NCBI GenBank assembly: GCA_900547295.1 | Contig: URGK01000048.1 | Coordinates: forward strand, 1-20,094 | Length of the DNA: 20,094 bases | Direction: 5' to 3' | Source: an uncultured Eubacteriales bacterium | Lineage (GTDB): Bacteria; Bacillota; Clostridia; Peptostreptococcales; Anaerovoracaceae | In this document: one piece after another, positions 14,292-20,094 of the stretch | How the letters are laid out: the number at the start of each line of letters is the position of its first letter | How positions within the stretch are numbered: the stretch's first letter is position 1 | The notes under the pieces: model-generated | What the model saw: the letters and a program-made list of their open reading frames with translations, nothing else | Databases searched by the model: none | Told to the model about the DNA's origin: nothing | Made by a program: the position numbers and the translations under genes

Positions 14292-15932
14292 ATGAGCAAC
14301 AATCAGAACAATGACGTAACTTTAAAGAGCTCGTCGCAAATGCACAAGAATAAGTTCTCGGTAATGGGAATTGCTTTTCTTATCTATTGTATGTGCGCAG
14401 GCGGTGCGTTTGGTATTGAAGAAATGATACCAAGCTCAGGTCCGGGACTTACAATCATATTACTCGTATTAATTCCTGTTTTGTGGGCAGCGCCTATCGG
14501 TGTTTATACAGCAGAGCTTGGAGCAATAGCTCCTGTAGATGCAGGCCCGTATGTATGGATGAAGATGGCCTACGGAGAAATGTGGGGCTTCTGCATGAAC
14601 TGGTGGCTGATGCTGGCAATCTATCTGGGACAGGCATCATATGTAGTACTTGCAGTAGGCTATATTGACAAATTTATACCGCTTACACCTGTGGCATCAC
14701 TTATTATTAAGGTAGGCATAGTAGTAGTTTTAACAGCAGTAAACCTTATAGGACTGAAAGAAGTAAGCATCATCAGCACTATTTTCACAATCATAATTTT
14801 AATTGCTTTTGGTCTTGTAACTGTTGTAGGCTTTGCAAACTGGAACTATAACCCTATGACACCGTTTACACCTGAAGGACAGAGCTTCGTTGGAAGTCTT
14901 GGCACAGGACTTTGCATAGGCATCTGGATGTTCTGCGGATATATTCAGATATCCAATCTGGGCGGTGAAATCGCAAACCCTGAAGTAATTCCTAAAGGAA
15001 TGAAAATCTCAATTGTAATGATTACATTAAGCTACGTGCTTCCTACAATTGCAGGAATTGCATCAATAGGCAACTGGACTGAATGGGGTTCAGACGTTGG
15101 CGGCTCAACATTAAACTATTCATCGGTTCTGACTCAGAACATCGGAAGCGGCTTTGGCATAGCCTTTATGATTGTTGCAATCATAGCTCAGTGCGCAATT
15201 GTAAACTCAGTAATTGCCAGCGGTTCAAGACTGTTTATGGTACTTGCGGAAGACAACCTCTGCCCTAACTTCCTGACAAAGCTGACTAAAAAGAGCAAGA
15301 TGCCTTACTGGCCTATACTGATACTGGCAGCAGTTACTATCATATTTGTAAACTTTGACTTCTCAATGATAGTATCAATAATCTCACCTGTACTGTTTGT
15401 ACTTTATGTAGGCCTTGGATTTGCATTCCTGAAGATGAGAAAAAAATATCCTGTAAAGGACAGAACAGTATGGTATGCAAAAGGCGGCAAGGCAGTAGAG
15501 ATTTATGTAATCGTAAGCTTATTCGTTGTAGGCTTCATCGGAATGATGGTAAACGGTACAGAATTCTTCCTGCTGGGATTCCTGGTAATTCTGTCGGGTA
15601 TAGTTTTCTATGTAATATTCAAACTGCTGTACGGCGGACTTTACAAGGACGATCCGGAGAACTATCCTATCAATCCTAAGACAAAACTGGCAAAGGGCGA
15701 CCTGTGGAGATTCGGAGTATTCTTCATCATATTCGGTCTGCTGATGTTTGCAGGCTCATTCGTTATAGCGTGGTATGAGGGAGATACAGGTCCTGCATAT
15801 TACCTTGAAACTTACGGAAGCGGGCTTCTGAGCAACTTTACGGCTATGGTAAATACCTCAAGATACTGCGGTATCGGCGGCACTATTATCGGTATTGTGC
15901 TTTACTTCGTTGGAAAGAAAGTAGACGCTTAG
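14292..15932 (+). CDS. APC-superfamily amino acid permease
   Basis: 546 residues with 12 or more hydrophobic segments. The first segment carries GGAFGIEEMIPSSGPG, the G-rich substrate motif of the APC (amino acid-polyamine-organocation) family; later segments include APIGVYTAELGAIAPVDAGPYVW, typical of APC helix 2. The C-terminal part has additional hydrophobic segments (about 14 in all by eye). It would import or exchange an amino acid or a derivative with ion coupling. Strong GGGAG ribosome binding site; 48 bases after the amidohydrolase and before a terminator, so these two form one operon. Substrate cannot be read from sequence. Confidence 0.9.
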   Translation: MSNNQNNDVTLKSSSQMHKNKFSVMGIAFLIYCMCAGGAFGIEEMIPSSGPGLTIILLVLIPVLWAAPIGVYTAELGAIAPVDAGPYVWMKMAYGEMWGFCMNWWLMLAIYLGQASYVVLAVGYIDKFIPLTPVASLIIKVGIVVVLTAVNLIGLKEVSIISTIFTIIILIAFGLVTVVGFANWNYNPMTPFTPEGQSFVGSLGTGLCIGIWMFCGYIQISNLGGEIANPEVIPKGMKISIVMITLSYVLPTIAGIASIGNWTEWGSDVGGSTLNYSSVLTQNIGSGFGIAFMIVAIIAQCAIVNSVIASGSRLFMVLAEDNLCPNFLTKLTKKSKMPYWPILILAAVTIIFVNFDFSMIVSIISPVLFVLYVGLGFAFLKMRKKYPVKDRTVWYAKGGKAVEIYVIVSLFVVGFIGMMVNGTEFFLLGFLVILSGIVFYVIFKLLYGGLYKDDPENYPINPKTKLAKGDLWRFGVFFIIFGLLMFAGSFVIAWYEGDTGPAYYLETYGSGLLSNFTAMVNTSRYCGIGGTIIGIVLYFVGKKVDA

Positions 15933-15977
15933 GCTTCAGGCTCAAACGGGGTGAACATAATAACATAAATATATCAC

Positions 15978-16013
15978 AATACACCACCTGTGTTTGCAGA
16001 TGGTGTATTTTAT
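15978..16013 (+). terminator. Terminator after the permease, first copy of a 36-base repeat
   Basis: AATACACCACCTG and CAGATGGTGTATT form a 13-base stem with one mismatch around a short loop, followed by a T-run. The same 36 bases occur at 17428-17463, with the flanking bases different on both sides. Confidence 0.85.
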
Positions 16014-16049
16014 CTTCCATTAACTTCTAATCAGGATTTTTGCTGCAAC

Positions 16050-16093
16050 TTATTTTACGCGTGAATAAACGCGCAAAGTCGAGCGTAAAATAA
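16050..16093. promoter_or_regulatory. 11-base inverted repeat upstream of AlbA_2 gene promoter
   Basis: TTATTTTACGC (16050-16060) and GCGTAAAATAA (16083-16093), perfect, with a 22-base spacer that itself contains GCGT-n6-ACGC. It ends 6 bases before the -35. A dimeric or tetrameric DNA-binding protein site, probably that of the following regulator gene, is the simplest reading. The GC-rich ACGC/GCGT cores stand out in this AT-rich intergene. Confidence 0.6.
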
Positions 16094-16099
16094 ATACGG

Positions 16100-16128
16100 T
16101 TGATTACGATCGGGCGATAATGTATAAT
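16100..16128 (+). promoter_or_regulatory. Promoter of the AlbA_2 gene
   Basis: TTGATT (16100-16105) and TATAAT (16123-16128) with a 17-base spacer. The ribosome binding site GGAGG lies at about 16140-16144. Confidence 0.8.
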
Positions 16129-16150
16129 AAGTAACAAACGGAGGTACTAT

Positions 16151-17401
16151 ATGAAAGAGAACAGACATCTGGAATTCAAAGAGATGATTACGAATACTTT
16201 TCTTAAAACAGTAAGTGCTTTTGCCAATTACGACGGTGGAGTTATTATCTTCGGAGCTGACGATAATGGAAATTTCTCAGGCATAGAAAATCCTGAAAGT
16301 GTATGTCTTGATATAGAAAACAGAATTAATGATTCAATAAGCCCTCAGCCGGAGTATACTTTGGATATAGGAGAAAAAAATACTATTGAACTTACTGTGT
16401 TTTCAGGAGATAAAAAACCATATATGTATAAATCCAAGGCATATAAAAGAAATGATACTGCAACTGTTGAGGTGGACAGAGCAGAGCTTACAAGACTGAT
16501 ACTTGCAGGAAGCAATATGCATTATGAAGAACTTCCGGCGGAAAATCAGAAACTTACATTTCGTGAACTGGAAAAAAGGCTGATTGCAGAAACAGGAATA
16601 GACAGATGCGATATAAATATTTTAAAAACGCTTAATCTTTACTCGGATAAAGATGGCTACAATATTGCAGCTGCGCTTCTTGCCGATAGTAATAATTACC
16701 CGGGTATAGATATCGGCAGATTTGGGGAGTCAATAAGTGTTATCAGAAAACGGAAAACTCTGGACAATATATCTATATTGGCAGAGTATGAGGCAGCCTG
16801 TGAAATCTTCAGAGACTATTATCAGTATGAAATTATAGAGGGAAGCCTTCGAAAGACAAAAGAACTTATCCCGGAAGAAGCGTTCAGAGAAACGGTTGCT
16901 AACGCACTTATACATAGGGTGTGGGACGTCAGAGAACAAATCAGAGTGTTTATGTTCGAAGACAGGATAGAAGTTTATTCTCCGGGAGGTCTGCCTGAAG
17001 AGTTATCAAAAGAAGAATATCTTGCGGGGAACTTTTCCAAGCTGAGAAACCCTATAATAAGTAATGTTTTTTACAGATTAAGAATTGTGGAAATCTTCGG
17101 GACAGGTGTGCGCAGGATAAGGGAGGCCTACAAAGACAGTGCAAACAAGCCGGAATTCAGAGTGTATGAAAATTCTATAAAAGTTGTACTTCCGGTAATG
17201 AAATCAAAAAATGACCTTGCAGGTGATGAAGCGGACGTATACAAACTGCTTTCAGTAGAGACAGGCAAACCGATAAGCGATTTGGTAAACAGACTGCCTT
17301 TTGGAAAAAGTAAAACAAGAGAAATATTAAATACCCTTGCAGAAAAAGGATTTGTATATATATCTGGCAGTGGAAGAGGGACAAAATATCACAGAAAATA
17401 A
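16151..17401 (+). CDS. AlbA_2 domain / ATP-binding putative regulator (COG2865-like)
   Basis: 416 residues. Residues about 5-115 are the AlbA_2 (schlafen-like) domain: HLEFKE at the start, AFANYDGGVIIFGADDNG at about 22-39, and the KAYKRNDTATVEVDRAELTRLIL end. About 243-330 is a histidine-kinase-like ATPase fold: EAFRETVANALIHR, then FEDRIEVYSPGGLPE, and RIVEIFGTGVRRIREAY, as in COG2865 proteins annotated as transcriptional regulators. A C-terminal winged helix (about 355-416) includes LVNRLPFGKSKTREILNTLAEKGFVYISGSGRGTKY. The composite fits a DNA-binding, nucleotide-responsive regulator, sometimes found near mobile genes or restriction systems. It stands alone between two identical terminators with its own promoter, so it can be considered a single-gene cassette. 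Confidence 0.88.
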   Translation: MKENRHLEFKEMITNTFLKTVSAFANYDGGVIIFGADDNGNFSGIENPESVCLDIENRINDSISPQPEYTLDIGEKNTIELTVFSGDKKPYMYKSKAYKRNDTATVEVDRAELTRLILAGSNMHYEELPAENQKLTFRELEKRLIAETGIDRCDINILKTLNLYSDKDGYNIAAALLADSNNYPGIDIGRFGESISVIRKRKTLDNISILAEYEAACEIFRDYYQYEIIEGSLRKTKELIPEEAFRETVANALIHRVWDVREQIRVFMFEDRIEVYSPGGLPEELSKEEYLAGNFSKLRNPIISNVFYRLRIVEIFGTGVRRIREAYKDSANKPEFRVYENSIKVVLPVMKSKNDLAGDEADVYKLLSVETGKPISDLVNRLPFGKSKTREILNTLAEKGFVYISGSGRGTKYHRK

Positions 17402-17427
17402 ATTTGCTGTTTGCTGAGTGATAAATT

Positions 17428-17463
17428 AATACACCACCTGTGTTTGCAGATGGTGTATTTTAT
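17428..17463. terminator. Bidirectional terminator, second copy of the 36-base repeat
   Basis: Identical to 15978-16013. It lies between the rightward AlbA_2 gene and the leftward hsp20 gene, whose stop is at 17469, so the A-rich and T-rich sides can serve both. Confidence 0.85.
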
Positions 17464-17468
17464 TAACC

Positions 17469-17873
17469 CTAATTAATTTCCACTCTGGTTGAGCTCTGGC
17501 TTTCACAGTCAAGCTTAGGCAGAGTAAGCGTCAGAACCCCGTCTTTGTAGGAGCCTGATATTTTTTCTCTGTCAATGCCTGAAATATTAAAGCTTCTTGA
17601 GAATTTGCCGTAGGATCTTTCTCTTCTGACGTATTCGCCCTCGCTGCTTCGGTTGTCATTGCCGTAGCATCTTTCGGCTGTGACCGTAAGGAAATTGTTA
17701 TCTGTCTTTACCTCGATATCTTCCTTTTTAAATCCCGGCAGGTCTGATTTCAGCACTATTTCTTTGCCGTTATCCTTAATGTCGGTCTTGAAGTGGCTGC
17801 CCGAAAAACTGAAATCGCCAAACCACGATGAAAGCTCATTATCTCTTTTCCGGAACGGTGCAAGTTCAAACAT
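17469..17873 (-). CDS. Hsp20 / alpha-crystallin small heat-shock protein
   Basis: 134 residues. The alpha-crystallin domain occupies about residues 28-125: DIKDNGKEIVLKSDLPGFKKEDIEVKTDNNFLTV, then FSRSFNISG-like and the family signature DGVLTLTLPK near the end. Such proteins hold unfolding proteins as large oligomers without ATP. The short N-terminal arm includes SSWFGDFSF. The sequence AGGAGG precedes ATG on the minus strand. It begins 29 bases after the CvpA-family gene, so the two are likely co-transcribed. No CIRCE element is seen upstream. Confidence 0.92.
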   Translation of the reverse strand: MFELAPFRKRDNELSSWFGDFSFSGSHFKTDIKDNGKEIVLKSDLPGFKKEDIEVKTDNNFLTVTAERCYGNDNRSSEGEYVRRERSYGKFSRSFNISGIDREKISGSYKDGVLTLTLPKLDCESQSSTRVEIN

Positions 17874-17902
17874 ATATATTTACCTCCTGTCTTTTCTATA
17901 TA

Positions 17903-18571
17903 TTATCTGTTAAGAAGGTCTCCGATATACATATCAGTCATATTATCCAGTATTTCAGCAAAAGGATTGTTTTCATATATATACAGCGCAAAATGCGAAT
18001 TTTCAAGGCAGGAAGCCAGCGACTCGGAAAGCTCCGGTGACATAAGCGAAACCGCAGGAAACAGCAGCACCGATGCGAGCAGCACCAGCACAATTCCTCT
18101 TATTACCCCGATGAGTCCGCCGAGAACTCCGTCAGTGAAGCCGAGAAGTCCGTCCGTATATTTTTTTGAAAAAAGGCGGAGAAATATGTACAGAACAAGC
18201 ATAACAGCAATAACCGTAAGCACAAAGCATACGGCGCAGTAAACAGCATTTGAAACGGCGGTAACCGCAGGATCTGCCGCTTTCTCCGCGGCGTTTCCGA
18301 GAAGACCTGAAAAACCGTCAGGAACAGGCAGGGCGTCTGCTATAGGCTGCGTCACCTTTTCGCTGAATTTCTGCGATATATTCTCTTTAATACTTTCATA
18401 TATATGTGTATGCTCTGAAAGCAGCCCGCGGATTTTTGAATTAAAAACAAAAGCGCAGATTACGGCAATAAGCCAGCCGCAGGTATGAAAAACCGCAGCC
18501 AGAAATCCGCTTCTGATGCCGAGCAATACAGAGCACAGAAGTATTAGCCCGAAAAAAATATCCAAAGCCAT
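17903..18571 (-). CDS. CvpA-family membrane protein
   Basis: 222 residues with an N-terminal CvpA (colicin V production) core: MALDIFFGLILLCSVLLGIRSGFLAAVFHTCGWLIAVI, then a hydrophilic segment, a long hydrophobic helix near 125-145 (VYCAVCFVLTVIAVMLVLYIFL) and LGGLIGVIRGIVLVLLASVLL, the usual G-rich closing helix pair. AGGAG ribosome binding site. Despite its name the family is widespread and its role is poorly known (envelope stress and purine-related phenotypes are reported). Paired here with hsp20 and divergent from an unrecognised gene. Confidence 0.85.
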   Translation of the reverse strand: MALDIFFGLILLCSVLLGIRSGFLAAVFHTCGWLIAVICAFVFNSKIRGLLSEHTHIYESIKENISQKFSEKVTQPIADALPVPDGFSGLLGNAAEKAADPAVTAVSNAVYCAVCFVLTVIAVMLVLYIFLRLFSKKYTDGLLGFTDGVLGGLIGVIRGIVLVLLASVLLFPAVSLMSPELSESLASCLENSHFALYIYENNPFAEILDNMTDMYIGDLLNR

Positions 18572-18616
18572 ATAGATATCTCCTTTTAGAATATGTAAGG
18601 GTCTGTAAACATATAC

Positions 18617-18645
18617 ATAATACTAAAAAAACATATATAAAGCAA
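18617..18645 (-). promoter_or_regulatory. Promoter for the cvpA-hsp20 pair
   Basis: On the minus strand TTGCTT (18645-18640) and TATTAT (18622-18617) with a 17-base spacer. Confidence 0.6.
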
Positions 18646-18657
18646 GGCGGGGTAAAA

Positions 18658-19494
18658 ATGGACTATATAAAATATGAAAAGACATATGTGATGATGGAGG
18701 AGGAAAACCATTCCTTTGCAAATGATGAAGCCGGCAGGGTCGGCGGGGTTATAAAAATCGAAACAGGCAACGGCAAGGGAGCCATAAAGGCAGATATAAG
18801 CAATCTGCTTTACAGCAGCATATACGCCTACAAGCTCATATTTTTCGGAAGAAAAAAAGAAAAAACAATATATACGGTAGTGGGGGACATAAGCGTTACG
18901 GAAGCCGGAGAGGGCAGAGGATATTTCAGATTTACTCCCGAAAATGCTGACGGAGCGGGAAATGAACTGAAAGACTATTCGATAGCGGTGATTGCCGCGG
19001 TTTCTCTTGATGACGGCAGGGAGCCTTTAAGACCTGTGGCAAGAGGAACCTTTACGGGTGAAAAGCCCTCGCAGGTATTAAAAAATGAGAAGAAAAAAGC
19101 CTACAGCAGCTATTACAGAGAATTTCTCACCGAAAGCTGCGGCAAAATAGCGGATAACATATCCTTTTACGAGGACATCAGACCTTTTTCAAGAAGTGTT
19201 CTTGACTGCTCGTGGAAAAAGATTGTCAATACGGCGAGAATGCCGGTTCTGTCGGCTCAGGCGGCGGGGCTTTGCAGCAGATACAGACATTTTATCTTTG
19301 CGGAAACAGAAAACTACTATTACATAGGCATACCGGGAAGAAAGCTGAAAACAGAGCAGCCGGAGCAGGGCAGGTCGGGATTTTCACTGTGGCAGCCGGT
19401 TGCAGGCGCAGAGGATATTGCAGATGAAAAAGAGGCTTACGGATACTGGATATGCGCAATAAACAAAAACAATGGAGAAATTGAAGAAATATAG
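18658..19494 (+). CDS. Hypothetical protein, 278 residues
   Basis: I do not recognise a named family with confidence. The protein is soluble by sequence: no signal peptide and no membrane helix. Residues 25-120 look like a beta-rich domain (GVIKIETGNGKGAIKADISN, YTVVGDISVTEAGEGRGYFRF). The second half has YRHFIFAETENYYYIGIPGR followed by SGFSLWQPVAG and a GYWICAINKNNGEIEEI end, a pattern I associate with conserved clostridial hypothetical proteins (possibly the DUF6128 type, unverified). A GGCGGGG ribosome binding site lies before the ATG; a divergent promoter for cvpA is within the same gap. It is followed 50 bases on by the TadA-like frame. Confidence 0.7.
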   Translation: MDYIKYEKTYVMMEEENHSFANDEAGRVGGVIKIETGNGKGAIKADISNLLYSSIYAYKLIFFGRKKEKTIYTVVGDISVTEAGEGRGYFRFTPENADGAGNELKDYSIAVIAAVSLDDGREPLRPVARGTFTGEKPSQVLKNEKKKAYSSYYREFLTESCGKIADNISFYEDIRPFSRSVLDCSWKKIVNTARMPVLSAQAAGLCSRYRHFIFAETENYYYIGIPGRKLKTEQPEQGRSGFSLWQPVAGAEDIADEKEAYGYWICAINKNNGEIEEI

Positions 19495-19505
19495 ATGATT
19501 TGAGA

Positions 19506-19534
19506 TTGCACTTGAGCAAGAAATATGATACGAT
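19506..19534 (+). promoter_or_regulatory. Possible promoter for the TadA-like gene
   Basis: TTGCAC (19506-19511) and TACGAT (19529-19534), 17-base spacer; four of six consensus bases in each. Transcription would begin very close to the ATG at 19545. Confidence 0.3.
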
Positions 19535-19544
19535 TAATCAGTGT

Positions 19545-20094
19545 ATGGAAAAGTTTATGTCAGAAGCTCTGAATGAAGCAAAAAAAGCGTATCGGGAGGG
19601 CGAGGTTCCCATCGGTGCAGTCATAGTAAAAGATGGACAAATCATAGCGAGAGGTCACAATATGGTGGGACAGCTCAAGGACCCTACGGCTCATGCGGAG
19701 ATTGTGGCGCTGAGAGCCGCAGCCCAGGCGATAGGAGGTTGGAGACTTATAGGGTGTGATCTTTATGTCACGATAGAACCCTGCGCCATGTGTGCCGGAG
19801 CGATGGTGCTCTCAAGGATAGAGAAGGTCTATATAGGCGCTATGGATCCCAAAGCAGGCGCCTGCGGATCTGTAATGAATGTGATTCAGGAGGAGCGACT
19901 TAACCATTATATAGAAATGGAAACAGGAATTAAAATTATTGATTCAACAGGTTTCTACAAAGACCCTTTTTTTCCGGACTGGTTTAATAAAAAGAGTATT
20001 GATGATTTGGCAAATTTGATGATTGATGATATCTTAAACAACAAATGCCAGATAATAGGAGAAATCGGTACTTCAAAAAACAAATGGACAAAAA
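19545..20094 (+). CDS. TadA tRNA adenosine deaminase fused in frame to phosphotriesterase-like sequence, partial
   Basis: Open frame reaching the window edge (183 codons, no stop). Residues 1-125 are TadA, which makes inosine at the tRNA wobble position: EVPIGAVIV at 20-28, the zinc/proton-shuttle H50-A-E52, and P79-C80-A-M-C83, then GACGSVMN and the RLNHYIEM segment. Canonical TadA continues with about 25-35 residues of C-terminal helix. Here, from the shared ETGI at 126-129, the text becomes IKIIDSTGFYKDPFFPDWF, SIDDLANLMIDDI, then GEIGTS: the motif order of the phosphotriesterase family (E. coli Php: ETGI, CTGYYQDAFFP, ELAQEMVDEI, EIGTS). From about 19910 the DNA is far more AT rich. ATG 19545 lacks a clear ribosome binding site; ATG 19557 and TTG 19512 are alternatives. 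The TadA C-terminal helix is lost, and the N-terminal third of the phosphotriesterase too, so at least one gene is broken. Mis-assembly is an open alternative. Confidence 0.75.
   Translation, partial: MEKFMSEALNEAKKAYREGEVPIGAVIVKDGQIIARGHNMVGQLKDPTAHAEIVALRAAAQAIGGWRLIGCDLYVTIEPCAMCAGAMVLSRIEKVYIGAMDPKAGACGSVMNVIQEERLNHYIEMETGIKIIDSTGFYKDPFFPDWFNKKSIDDLANLMIDDILNNKCQIIGEIGTSKNKWTK

Overview
The window looks like a low-to-moderate GC Firmicute of the class Clostridia (strict-anaerobe type gene content). Evidence: strong AGGAGG-type ribosome binding sites, sigma-A promoters with 17-base spacers, a CysK/Rrf2 pair, a PrsW-family membrane protease, a CvpA/Hsp20 pair and acyl-CoA synthetases with Clostridia-like sequence. 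I cannot name genus or species; a peptide- or amino-acid-fermenting gut or mud Clostridium relative is an inference only.

Region 1 (1-1980) is an accessory, rearranged patch. A 64-base sequence containing an 11-base inverted repeat occurs twice (1-64 and 856-919). Between the copies sits a single Nif11-type peptide precursor gene with a VSGG leader end and a five-cysteine C-terminal part. After the second copy come the 5' part of an IS1634-type (IS4 group) transposase and, joined to it at about 1719, the 3' part of an HxlR-family regulator gene: a deletion scar in which both genes are broken.

Region 2 (1981-6230) is core metabolism: cysK with a palindrome over its -35 and a 17-codon upstream ORF containing a Cys codon, then an Rrf2-family regulator with four cysteines and its own promoter and palindrome. 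A tight four-gene operon follows: YgjP-like metallopeptidase, PrsW-like protease with a C-terminal DUF4190-like domain, a small two-helix membrane protein, and an MTA/SAH nucleosidase. CysK and the nucleosidase both belong to sulfur amino acid handling.

Region 3 (6231-10550) is a MarR regulator followed by two tandem 605-residue acyl-CoA synthetases, each ending in a related hairpin terminator.

Region 4 (10551-16013) holds a leftward AraC-family regulator with a glycoside hydrolase 39-like C-terminal piece, divergent from a YtcJ-type amidohydrolase and an APC-superfamily permease; together they look like a regulated uptake-and-hydrolysis module for an amide or amino-acid derivative of unknown identity.

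Region 5 (15978-17463) is one AlbA_2/ATPase-fold regulator gene bracketed by two identical 36-base terminator hairpins, with an 11-base inverted repeat just upstream of its promoter. Region 6 (17464-20094) has a leftward cvpA-hsp20 pair, a divergent unrecognised gene of 278 codons, and, running off the right edge, an open frame that begins as tRNA adenosine deaminase TadA and changes in frame, at about 19920, into a phosphotriesterase-family sequence with sharply lower GC. That chimeric frame is the oddest object in the window; either a real recombination or an assembly join could make it.
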